Positions 21,060-31,789 of a stretch of 64,000 nt of DNA are shown here, piece after piece (the stretch's first letter is position 1; the number at the start of each line of letters is the position of its first letter). A model generated the notes under the pieces. The model searched no databases. It saw only the letters and a program-made list of their open reading frames with translations, and had not been told where the DNA came from. Source of the stretch: Tupaia tana (Eukaryota > Chordata > Mammalia > Scandentia > Tupaiidae); contig JAKSZU010000009.1 in the NCBI GenBank assembly GCA_026018925.1, positions 84,518,139-84,582,138 of the forward strand, given 5' to 3'. A program made the translations under genes and the position numbers.

Positions 21060-21531
21060 GTAGGATGACCTCCACCTTTTCTCTGTCTCTGGCTGGCTCT
21101 CTCTCCATCTGTCTCACACTCTCTCTCTCTTTTAATTTTTTAACTTTAAAAAAATGTTTAAGCACCTCTCCTCAGCTTGGGCCTTTTCTTTCATTTGTTA
21201 TTTTCAGAAACCATTTTAAAGCTGAGGGGTGTCCTGGTGTGTTCCTGCAGCATGCTGGCTCACCACACAGTTTTCATTTTTTACTCTTTTTTGGTAGTAT
21301 TTTTCTTTTTTTTTCTTTCTTTTTTGCTTATATTGTTAAATCTTACTTTCTTACTCTAAGCTTCACTCTCCAGACACTTAATGTCTCGATAGGCCTAGGT
21401 GCACAGTAGCCAAGCATCTGAATCCTTTTAGATTCATTGAAATCTTCAACACTTGAGTCTCCTGCTTTAACAGAGAAATTTATTCTATAAATCTGAACTC
21501 CTAATTTTACTGTTTATAGCACATTGCTAAG
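21060..21531 (+). other. Intron-like GT...AG segment of half-L1 B1
   Basis: It starts GTAGGATG right after CAGACAAG and ends GCTAAG right before CACTGTGGAGG. In half-L1 B2 the same two flanks are joined directly (36946/36947), so all 472 nt are absent there. An inner acceptor-like site ATTTTCAG ends at 21207, after which AAACCATTTTAAAGCTGAGG restores the normal monomer text; a 148-nt segment (21060-21207) is thus also bounded by GT and AG. The matching long segment of B3 is 63106-63589. Confidence 0.7.
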
Positions 21532-21561
21532 CACTGTGGAGGAGATATTTCGTCACAGAAT

Positions 21562-22516
21562 GACCAGAAAAGCCGCAGAGGTACAAGAAACATGAGAAAC
21601 CAAGAAAATGTCTCTCCTGTAAGGGAAAAGAACAATACCTCATCATCTACAAACAGTACAGTAGAAATCTTGGAAATGTCTGATAAAGAGTTCAGAATAC
21701 TCATATTGATAAAACTAAACAAGATACAAGAGCTGAGAGATAATGAACTCCAGAAGATGCAGGAGAAAAGAGACAACAAGTTCCAGGAGGTGTTGAAGTT
21801 CTTTCATGATCTGAATTAGAGATGAAGGCTGCCATTAAGGAAATCAAAACGTCCTTTGAAAGTATTAAAAGCATATTAGTCCATGCAGAAAATCGAATCT
21901 CAGGTGTTGAAGGTAAAACCTCTGATCTAGAAAAAAACAACCAAAAAAACTGAGAAAATAACCCCCCAAAAATGAGAATACTATACAAGAAATACTAAAC
22001 ATCATTAAGCGCCCAAACATTTGGATAATTGGTATCCCAGAAAGTGAGGAAACTAATAAAGGCATTGATAATCTATTCCATGAAATCTTGGAAGAAAACT
22101 TTCCAAATCTAAAGAGGCATTAAAATATCCAGATCCAAGATATACAGAGGACCCTTAATAGAATCAACCCAAGAAGATCTTCTCCAAGGCACATCATAGC
22201 CAGACTGGTCAAATCTACAGAAAAAGACAAGATACTAAAATTGGCAAGAGAGAAACATTAGGTTACTTATAAAGATTATCCTATCAGGCTAACCTCAGTA
22301 CTCTCATCAGAAACAATGCAAGCAAGGAAAGAATGGGAAAATAGATTCAAAGTGTTAAGTGAAAATCAGTTTCAACCAAGAATACTATACCTGGCAAGAT
22401 TATCTTTCATATGGAAAGAAAGGATAAAAACATTTTCAGATAAACAAGACTTGAAAGAATTTGCCAGTAGCAGATCCACTCTTCAAGAAATTCTGAAAGG
22501 AGTACTTAAGCAGTGA
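21562..22516 (+). pseudogene. L1 ORF1 of half-L1 B1, broken
   Basis: The start context ATGACCAGAAAAGCCGCAGAGG matches ATG 36918 of B2, but the frame is shifted soon after. Readable pieces are MRNQENVSPVREKNNTSSS and on to 21819 (coiled-coil-like), a middle part with IWIIGIPESEETNKG (about 22019-22065), and the C-terminal part EWENRFKVLSENQFQPRILY ending LQEILKGVLKQ at 22516. Encodes the RNA-binding protein of L1 particles when intact. Confidence 0.85.
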
Positions 22517-23590
22517 AACAAGATACAAACAGAAATAAGAGAACAAAAGGCAACCAAGAAAATGACCAATTTAATGCTAGGGACAAAAAAATATCAATAA
22601 CAACATAGAATGTTAACTCTCAGGATTTAAATGGAAAGATTGGACCACAGCAACACTGTATATTCAACAGAAGAGAGTTTGAACATAAGACTGAACTGGT
22701 GAAATAAAATTTTATGACTTTTGAGTAAAACATTACTGAGGTTTTTTCTACTATGCTTTGTTGTTCCAATTTAAATGCTTTACTTTCTTTTCAGTTGTTG
22801 ATAGATTTAGCGGTATGTTAAAATATTTTTCTTGTTTGTTTCTCTAAATAGAAACAAAAACTTTTCTTCCTTCTTGATCCCTCGGGAATTGGAAAATATT
22901 TAGGAATATTCTTATTTTGTGTGAGAAGGGTTATTTGCCTAAGTTTAATAATGCTTGTTTTATTGATTCAGAAATCGGAAATACTCATTATTGGACAGGG
23001 CTTTGACTGCGATGTTATATCTGAAGATTAATTAGAAAACTATGGAACTAAGGTGGAACTCAAGCTAACAGAAGCTCTTAGAAAGACGGCCTAGTACCAT
23101 AAATAGTTCTACCTGGCAGAGAGGATTAGAGAAGATATATAAAAGAATTTATAACATAAAATAACCTGGAATTTTACAACCCAACATTGTAATCAGTGGA
23201 GTTTGCCAAAGAGCAACCACATCAGAGAATTACATTGAGAAAGACTTTGAAGGAAGAAAAAGAGACTGATTTTTGCTAGCAGATGGTATATCACAGAATA
23301 CACTTGGGCAGGGCAGAATTGAGAAGGCTTATGTGTGACTAGTGTGCTGGGCATTTGGTTTTCAACAATTTGAGTAGTTGACATGTAGATATTTTCTCAA
23401 AGATATTTAAAACCATACTGTTTCTGTTGTTATAGAGTCACAAACAATATTATACAAAATTATTAGAAATATTTTGAAATTTTGAAAGTTGTTTATTAAC
23501 TTTCAAGAACTATGGAGTATGAGTTAAAATTTTTTGATATGTAAAGTAAATGTTTGTGGAAAATATAAAAATAAATTAAAATAAAAAAAT

Positions 23591-24184
23591 ACATCTCAAA
23601 AAAATCCATTACACCTATTGTGAGTAATGCTGCTATAAATATAAATGTGCAAATGTGAACATGGAATAGCTGCAGTGCTCCATATTCTATAAATGAACAG
23701 AGCAAATATGGCACATATGCACAATGGAATACTGCTCAGCCATAAAGGACAATGCGATCTGTCACCACACAAAATGGAAGGACCTAGAAGGTACAAAACT
23801 AAGTGAAATGACCTAGGTTGTGAAAGACAAATACTATATGTCCCCACTTAACATAATCATAATGTCTACGGTCTATGGTCTAAACTGAAGAATTTGATGT
23901 CACAGAATAGAGAGAGCAATGGTAGGTACCAGAAGCTGTACTGGGGGACAGAGTAAATTAAAGAGAAGGCTTGGGAGAAAATGATTAATAAACAAATAGA
24001 CACAAGAATACATGTAAACAAGGGAAAGAGGGAATACATGTAAACTAGGGAAAGACGTTAGAGGAACTGTGTATCATATCAGAGTGAAATATATTGCCGA
24101 CTGGGGCCAGCAGGTGGTGTGATGGATAAGGGCACTGGATTCCCACATGGCCAACCATGGTTCAAGGCCCAGACCTGGTGGCTT

Positions 24185-24222
<38 letters not shown>

Positions 24223-24500
24223 AATAAAACAAAAAACTAACAATAACAAATGGAAATAAATAAATAAATAAATCTTAAAAAGAGAAATATGTTGCCGACA
24301 ATTCATTATATATGTCCAAAGAATAAAAACCTACTAAAACTATTATGAAATGTGTGCAACATAATATAATGTTCCATGTCAAATAAGATGAGTACATCTA
24401 TATCCTTTATTTGATTATTGCACACCATATGCATGGTTAGAAAACCTGTACTGTACCCCTCAGAAATTACTAGTGTATGTCACTGAGAAATTATAATAAA
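23591..24500 (+). mobile_element. 3' end of an older L1, interrupted by a SINE
   Basis: 23700-23850 reads like the end of L1 ORF2 (ATGCACAATGGAATACTGCTCAGCC..., TACTATATGTCCCCACTTA). A decayed 3' UTR to about 24500 follows. A SINE lies at 24103-24283. Confidence 0.75.
24103..24283 (+). mobile_element. CYN-like SINE, short type
   Basis: GGGGCCAGCAGGTGGTGTGATGG head, B-box-like GGTTCAAGGCC, then CTTGCTTTC(TC)n and an A-rich tail. TSD GAAATATRTTGCCGAC at 24087-24102 and 24284-24299. Lacks the CCTATAGCAAAAACC end of the long type. Confidence 0.85.
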
Positions 24501-25120
24501 AAAAGAAATCAATGATGCTAAAAATAAAATAAAATGCCATTATATGCAGGGTACATGAAATGGGCATTTCCACTTAGACATAAGATCAAATGTAAATGCC
24601 TTAAAGTAATACCCTGTGTGAAACACAACAAGAGGGCCTATAGCTAGAAAAAAAAGGGGGGGTATGTAATGAGATTTGAGGGATTGACAGATTTTATACT
24701 TGAAAGTCATAGTAAAAACTTTACACTTTAACCTGAATGTCATGAGAATCCATTGACGTATTTAAGCAGAGAAGAAATGTGATCCAATTTCTATTTTAAA
24801 GGTACATATTGGCTGTTGAGCAGAGTGTATTGTGGAGTTTTAGGAACTGATACAGGGATACCAGCTAGAAAGCTGTGGCAATATCCTAGCAAGGTTACCT
24901 AGAAGTAGTGAAAGTGGTTTTATTTGAGAGATATTTTGAAGAGGAAAGCAGCTTTGAGACAGAAAATGTGAAAACACAAAGTAAGTAACAGGTGTATAAT
25001 CAGGAGTTCTAGAGACAGCATGGAGATGAAGATGATGATTTTGTAATATAAGTATTTAAAGGTCATGCAACTGGAGGAGAAAATCTACTGTGAAAATGCA
25101 AATAGAAAACAAAGGAATTT
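24501..25120. other. Gene-free stretch
   Basis: About 24730-24910 resembles a common dispersed mammalian repeat (text about extra-large DNA-transposon or MER type) that I cannot name. Nothing else seen. Confidence 0.35.
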
Positions 25121-25265
25121 GGGGCCAGCAAGTGGCATGGTGGTTAAGGCGCTAGAATTCCCACATGGACAACCACACTTCGAGTCCTGGACCTGGTGGC
25201 TTGCTTTCTCTCTCTCTGTTTTTCTCTGGCAAACTCATGTGAAATAATAATAATCATAATAAATT
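25121..25265 (+). mobile_element. CYN-like SINE, short type
   Basis: GGGGCCAGCAAGTGGCATGG, CTTCGAGTCCTGGACC, TTGCTTTCTCTCTC and an A/T-rich tail; TSD AAAGGAATTT before and after. Confidence 0.88.
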
Positions 25266-26097
25266 TTTTTAAAAAAGGAATTTATATCTCCCAAATTATC
25301 AGAAGGAAGGCCACATAATTATAACACATAAATTATAAAGTACATAGCAGAAACTAGAAAATTAATATGTTAAAAATGGAAAATAGCAGAAATATCATGT
25401 TGGTTAAGACCAAGGATTCATTGTATATCAACAGATCCCAATGAAATAATCTCATTGTTTAAAATCAACAGGGAAGTTCTTGAAGCACCAGGAATAAAAT
25501 AGTAAATAATACAGATACAATCATTGCCCACATAAGCCTTTGATTCTACTGGGCAAGATGAAAAAAGTAATTAAATCAATATATAGTAGTTACAGGTGGT
25601 GAAAAGGTTTATGAATGAAAATGGAGATGATGAAGGGGCTAGGTGTTTGGAGAAGTTGACTGTTAAGACCTTTCTATGGACATAAAATTGAAGAGCATCT
25701 TAAAATGAAATTGTCAGGGATCTAAAATAAAGTGCCTCAGAAAGGTGAAAGTAAAAGCATGAATAACAATGAAGGAGAATTAAAATGACAAAATTGATGT
25801 CAGATAGGTTGAATTCATATATGCATGTCCAACAAAACAAATAAAAAAGTCTTCATTAAGTGTATTAGCACAATAAATTTCAAAGACTTGTGAATCTTTG
25901 CATAGGAAAGCAGAAGAAATAAATGCAAAATAAAAATAAATAGAAACATAATAGACAAAAACTTAACAAGCAGGGGCTCTGAGTAAATAAATGGAATTAA
26001 GTTGGTCTAATTGTTCTATGTAAAGCTCTGTTGTTGGCACCAAAACAAAGCACATTCCTTTTATGTACCATAGGAATATTTATATATTTGATTATTG
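25266..26097. other. Gene-free AT-rich stretch
   Basis: No frame or recognisable element; about 25490-25700 may belong to the same unnamed repeat as 24730-24910. Confidence 0.35.
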
Positions 26098-26290
26098 TTA
26101 TGGACTGAATATTGGTGTGCCCCTACCCCAGATTCATATGCTGAAATCCTAACCACCAGTGTGATTATTTTCGTATCAAATTTGAGAGGTAATTAGGTCA
26201 TGAGGGTGCAGCTCTCATGTGATTAGTGTTATTATTATAAAAGAGACCCCAAAGAGTTCTTTCTCCATGTTAGGAAACAGGAGGATAGCC
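26098..26290 (+). mobile_element. MaLR-like LTR fragment
   Basis: TTATGGACTGAATATTGGTG, ATGCTGAAATCCTAACC, AATTAGGTCATGAGGGTG and TATAAAAGAGACCCCAAAGAG match text I associate with ERVL-MaLR-type LTRs. The subfamily is uncertain. Confidence 0.6.
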
Positions 26291-26295
26291 ATCTT

Positions 26296-26490
26296 GGGGT
26301 GAACAGGTGGTCATGGTGGTTAAAATACTGGACTCTCATGTGGTCAACCCCAGTTAGAGTCCCAGACCCAGTGACTGGAAACACACTAGGCATGCGTCTG
26401 TGCCTGCCCAAATCTGGAGAGAAGAATGGAGAAGAGAGGATTGTAGCATGGCCATCCCCATTGGGGGAGATGATTCTTCACTATCTCTCA
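26296..26490 (+). mobile_element. CYN-like SINE, old, 3' end lost
   Basis: Decayed head GGGGTGAACAGGTGGTCATGG and body to about 26490, where an opposite-strand SINE begins. Confidence 0.75.
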
Positions 26491-26741
26491 TTTTTTTAAG
26501 AAGTTTTTGGTCTAGGGCACATGCACTTGCCAGAAATAGAGAGACAGAAAGACAGAAAGCAAGAAATCACTCCTCGGGGGAATGGCCATGCCACAATACC
26601 TTCTGCTCCATTCTCCTCTTGGGATCTTGGGCATGCACGCACATGCACCCAGCATGAGTTTAAGTCACTGGGTCTGGGACTCGAACCATGGTTGTCTACA
26701 TGGGAGTCCAGTGACATAGCCATTATGCCAACTGCTGGTCC
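26491..26741 (-). mobile_element. CYN-like SINE, long type
   Basis: Poly-T, GGTCTAGGGCACATGCACTTGCC to CCAACTGCTGGTCC. It lies head-on against the preceding copy and probably inserted in its tail. Confidence 0.85.
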
Positions 26742-27060
26742 CTCCATTAATTTTTTAAACAAACAAAAAAAATTATTTATTTTTTCTGTTCAACTTTCTT
26801 AGGCAAGATTAGAAAACAATTATAAAAAAGAAAAAAAGAAAAAAGTAAAAAAAAACTACAACTATCATTTATTACTTTAAAAAATCAGTGAAACATATTG
26901 AAGAGCTAAATGGAAGGGCTATAACAAGTTCATTATTTAAAACATGAATTTGGAACTCTATATTGTAATTTTTTCCTTTTTTATAAGCAAAATTATAGAA
27001 TTTTATTTACTTATTTTTGCATTGATAGTGTTCCTGGTACTGTATCAAAAAAATCAAGGT
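26742..27060. other. A-rich gene-free stretch
   Basis: Low-complexity A/T text; possibly the 3' part of the old L1 that continues at 27295, not certain. Confidence 0.35.
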
Positions 27061-27294
27061 TGAGACCAGCAGATGGTGTAATGGTCATGTGTTGGATTCC
27101 CATATAGTGGACAAAAGTTTGAGTCCCAGACCCAGTGACTTAAAACTCATGCCAGGCAAGTGTGCACACATGCCCAAAATCTCAAGTGAAGAAGGAATTG
27201 CAGCATGGCCATCCTCCTTGGTGGGGATGATTTGTCACTTTCTGTTTCACTGGTGAGCACACATGCCCTATAACAAAAATTTATCTCAAAATAA
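27061..27294 (+). mobile_element. CYN-like SINE, diverged
   Basis: TGAGACCAGCAGATGGTGTAATGG to CCTATAACAAAAATTTATC; TSD AATCAAGGT-like on both sides. Confidence 0.82.
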
Positions 27295-27951
27295 AGATCA
27301 AGGTCACCTAAATTGTCCTCCATGTTAAATTTGAGAAATTAGATTTGCATTTTACATTTAGATTTATGATTCATTTTGAGTTAATTTTTGTAAAAGGTTT
27401 AAGATCAATGTCTAAGTTTATTTTTTGTATGCTGATGTCCATAACAGTTATTGAAAAGACTACATTTTCTACATTATATTGGATTGCCTTTACTCATTTG
27501 TCAGACACAAGTTGATTTTGTGAAGATTTATTTCTGGGGGAGCTTGCTCCCCTCCTTACCCCATCTGGAGATCAGCTCAAGCCAGTGGCTTTGCTGGACA
27601 CCAGGCTGCCTGTGGCTGCAGGCCCTAACAGCTGAACCATTGCTCATCCTCCACCTTATCTCAACTTGCCTTTAGAATCTCAGAACTTCAGCCTTTTAAA
27701 TAGCACACAGCTCAAAGCCTCATGATTTTTTCTTTGCTCCTGAGATGAAGTTTATTAGCTTGGTTGGAGGTTCACCACTCCTTAGAAATAGGAAGAACTT
27801 TGGGTCACCCAGGACCAGTGACAACAGTGCATGGTACTGGTGAGCAACAAGATGGCAGACCAGAAGAGAGATCACCAATTTTCTAATCCTGCACACCTTT
27901 TAACACTCAGAGATACCTTGAATAAGTTAGGAAGGAACATATTGATCACCA

Positions 27952-28905
27952 GATGACTAGGAACAATTGCATAGGCTCAAGAAATGTGAGCAACCAACAA
28001 AATTCCTCTCCCCCAGGGGAAATCATCACCCACAATCAATACAATGGACATAGTGGACATGTAGGCTAAGCAATTCAGAATATGCATAATGACCAAACTA
28101 ACTGAGATGGAAGAGAGAACAGACAATGAGCTCCAGGAGATGAAGAAGTCTTTTCATGATTTGAAAGAAGAAATAGATACCTAAAAAAAAGAACCCGACG
28201 AAACTTCTAAGGTTGAAGAATGTGATACAAGAAAACAAAACCTCTCATGAATGTACTAAAAGTAGATTAGATCAGGCAGAATATTGGATCTCGAATGTAG
28301 AAGATAAAATATCTGACCTAGAAAAAGGATCAAGAACATTAAGAAAGCAACCAAGAGAAATTAGGATAATATATGAGGAATACTGGATACCACCATGCAC
28401 ACCAACATATGGATAATTGGTATCCCAGAAGAGGAAGAAAATAATAAGGGCATTGATCATTTATTCCATGAAATCCTGGAAGAAAATTTTCCAAACCTAG
28501 AGAGGTATTCAAATATCCAAACCCAATAAATACATAGGACCCCAAATAGAATCAACCCAAGAAGATCCTCTCCAAGGCACATCATAGCCAGATTGGCTAA
28601 AACAATAGACAAAGACAAAATAATAAAGTTGTCAAGAGGGAAATGTCAAGTTACTCACAAATGTCACTCCATCAGGCTAACATCAGACCTCTCATTGGAA
28701 ACAATGCAGGCAAGAAAAGAATGGAGAAATATAGTCAAAGTGTTGAATGAAAAAAAATTTCCACCAAGAACACTATATGCCCAGCAAGATTATCTTTCAT
28801 ATGGGAAAAAAGATAAAAACATTCTCAGATAAACAAAATCTGAAGGAAATTACCAACTCCAGACCAGCTCTGCAAGGGATTTTAAAAGGAGTTCTATACC
28901 AGAAA
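27952..28905 (+). pseudogene. L1 ORF1 of L1-2, broken
   Basis: Starts ATGACTAGGAACAATTGC and shows the usual coiled-coil text (28080-28330), IWIIGIPEEEENNKG (about 28410), TPNRINPRRSSPRHIIARLAK (about 28540-28605) and the C-terminal part to a stop near 28905. Many stops and frame changes. Confidence 0.82.
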
Positions 28906-29892
28906 AAATAAAGTCAGACCAACAGTTGTAAGAGAACAAAAAGCAACCAAGAAAATGGCTTAATGAAAGGAACAGGTCCAGAAATATCTATAATAACATT
29001 GAATGTCAATAGATTAAATTCTCCAATTAAGAGACACAGACTGGGCAAATGGATAAAAAAACAAAAACTTTCTATCTATTGCCTACAAGAAACTCACCTT
29101 ATGGATAAAGATATACATAGACTAAAAGTGAAGTTCTGGAAAGAGATATTCCATGCAAATGGAAATCAAAAAAGGGGCTGGAGTTGCGATATTCATTTCA
29201 AACAAAATAGGCTTCAAGACAAGACTATAAGAAGAGACAAAGAAGGGCATTATATAATTGTAAATGGGGATAATCCCACAAGAAAACATAATGCTTATAA
29301 ATGTCTGTACACTCAACTCAGGAGCACCTAAATATGTGAAGGAAAAACTGCTGAAGCTAAAAGGAGAGATAGGGAGCAACACTGTATTTGTTGGGGATCT
29401 CAACACCTCATTATCTCTTTCAGACAGATCTTCTAGACAAAAAATAGAGAGATAAAATACCTACATGATACTATAAATTGAATGGACTTGACAGATATCT
29501 ATAGAACTTTCCACCTTAAGAACACAAAATATACATTTTTCTCACCCCGACATGGAACCTTTTCAAAGAATGACCATATGTTAGGACACAAATCAAGCCT
29601 TTACAGATTCAAAGGCATAGAAACCATATCCAGCATCTTCTCTGACCATGATGGATTTAAACTAAAGATTAATTTCAAAAAACACCCTTGAAAATAAACA
29701 AACACATGGAAATTAAACAACCTACTTCTGAATGACTTCTTAGCTACTGAAGAAATTAAATCTGAAATCAAAAAGTTTATAAAATTAAATGATAATGAGT
29801 ATACAAGTTTCCATAATCCATGTGACACAGCAAAAGTATTCATAAGAGGAAAATACATAGCAATTAGTGTGCATAAGAAAAAGATGGAAAGG

Positions 29893-30161
29893 GGGGACCA
29901 GCAGTTAGCATAATGGCTATGTCGCTGGACTCCCACGTAGTCAACCGCGGTTCGAGTCCCAGACCTGGTGGCTTAAACTCACACCAGGCGCGTGTGCGTG
30001 CGTGCCCAAGATCCCAAGAGGAGAATGGAGGAGAAGGGATTGTGGTGTGGCCATCCCCCCTGGGGGGTGATTTCTCACTTTCTATCTCTCTCTCTCTCTG
30101 TCTGTCTTGTGAGTGCACGCGCCCTATAGCAAAAAACCTCTCCAAAAAAAAAAAAAAAGAA
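29893..30161 (+). mobile_element. CYN-like SINE, long type, perfect TSD
   Basis: GGGGACCAGCAGTTAGCATAATGG to CAAAAAACCTCTCC plus poly(A). A perfect 17-bp TSD AGAAAAAGATGGAAAGG at 29876-29892 and 30162-30178. The A-box-like TAGCATAATGGC and B box GGTTCGAGTCC are intact. Confidence 0.95.
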
Positions 30162-31526
30162 AGAAAAAGATGGAAAGGTAGTAAATAGATAACCTAATAC
30201 TATGCCTCAGGGAATTGGAAAAACAACAACAACAAAAATGCCAGGTGAAAAGAAATAATAAAGGTTGAAGCAAAAATAAATGAACTAGAAAATAAACCAC
30301 ACAGAAAAAATAAAAGCAAAAGCTCTTTCTTTGAAAAGATAAACAAGATCGACACATCCTTTGCTAGACTGATAAAGAAGAAGAAAGAAAGAAACTAGGT
30401 AAATCAAATACGTAATGAAACAGGCAACATTACAACAGACATAACAGAAATACCAATTGTCATTAGAGGATACTATGCACGACTACATACCAGCAAACAA
30501 GAGAACTTGGAGGAGATAGACAAATTCCTGGATGCATATAATCTACCAAGATTGAATCAGGAGGACATAGAAAACCTGAGTAGACCCATAAAAACCAGGA
30601 GACTGAATCAGTAATAAATAATCTCCCAACACAGAAAAGCCCAGGTCCAGATGGCTTTACTTCTGAATTCTACAAAACTTTTAGGGAAGAGTTAATCCCT
30701 ACTTTACTCAAATTATTTCTGAAGATCTAAAAGGAAAGAAACCTTCCAAATTCATTTTATGAAACCTCCATCATCCTCATTCCCAAAACAGGTAAGGACT
30801 TGACAAAAAGGGAAAACTACAGACCAATATCTTTGATGAATACAGATGCAAAAATTCTCAACAAGATACTCGCAAATTGTATCCAACAACCTATAACAAA
30901 GATTATTCATCATGAACTAGTAGGCTTTATTCCAGGGATGCATGGGAGGTTCAACATATGCAAGACCATAAATAGAGTACACAATATTAACAGAAAGAAA
31001 GATAAAAACCATATGATCATTTCAATTGATGCAGAGAAAGCATTTGATAAAATATGACATCCTTACATGATTAAGATCCTCAGTAAGATAGGTGTACAAG
31101 GGTCATTTCTCAACACAATAAAAGCCATCAATGAAAAATCTACAGCTAACATTATACTAAATGGAGAAGAGGTAAAATATTTTCCACTAAAAACTGGTAC
31201 TGGGCAAGGCTGCACACTTTCTCCACTGCCTTTTAATATAGTCTTAGCTAGTGCAAAGAGAACAATATAAAAGGCATTCGAATAGGCAATAAAGAGCTGA
31301 AAATATCTTTATTCACAGATGACATGATGGCATATTTAGAAGACCCAAAGGTTTCCATGAAAAAACTTCTCAAAGTAGTAAGTGAATACAGTAATGTGGC
31401 AGGATACAAAATTAACATCCAAAACTCTAAAGCATTTTTATATATGAACCTCAAGTAGAATGAAGTAAAGTTGAATAAAGGAATACCTTTTATTATAGCC
31501 ACAAAATTATAAGATAACTCAGGATA

Positions 31527-31789
31527 GGGGCCAGCAGTTAGCATAATGGCTATGTCGCTGGACTCCCACGTAGTCGACCATGGTTCGAGTCCCAGACCCA
31601 GTGGTTTAAACTCACGCCTGGTGCGTGTGCGTGCATGCCCAAGATCCCAAGAGGAGAATGGAGGAGAAGGGATTGCAGCGTGGCCATCCCCCCGGGGAAT
31701 GATTTCTCACTTTCTATCTCTCTGTCTCTCTCTGTCTGTCTGGCGAGCACACGCGCCCTATAGCAAAAACCTCTCAGAAAAAAAAAAAA
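31527..31789 (+). mobile_element. CYN-like SINE, long type
   Basis: GGGGCCAGCAGTTAGCATAATGG to CAAAAACCTCTCAG plus A run; TSD AGATAACTCAGGATA / AGATAACTAAGAATA. Confidence 0.93.

Larger units (their letters stand above)
20822..23590 (+). mobile_element. Half-L1 B1 (ORF1-only, family B)
   Basis: Order: 90-bp monomers (20824-21059), intron-like leader (21060-21531), ORF1 (21562-22516), and a 3' tail (22517-23590). The tail begins like that of family A (ACTGGTGAAAT...TGACTTTTGA) but then carries different text, including a small hairpin (23484-23504), and ends AAATAAATTAAAATAAAAAAAT. No ORF2. The same tail is seen in reverse at 34817-35917. A TSD is not evident. Confidence 0.82.

Noticed and set aside
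29913..30188. Recurrent frames reading MAMSLDSHVVDRGSSP and similar at many places
   Set aside because: They are translations of the SINE head and body; the same frame recurs wherever a SINE lies.
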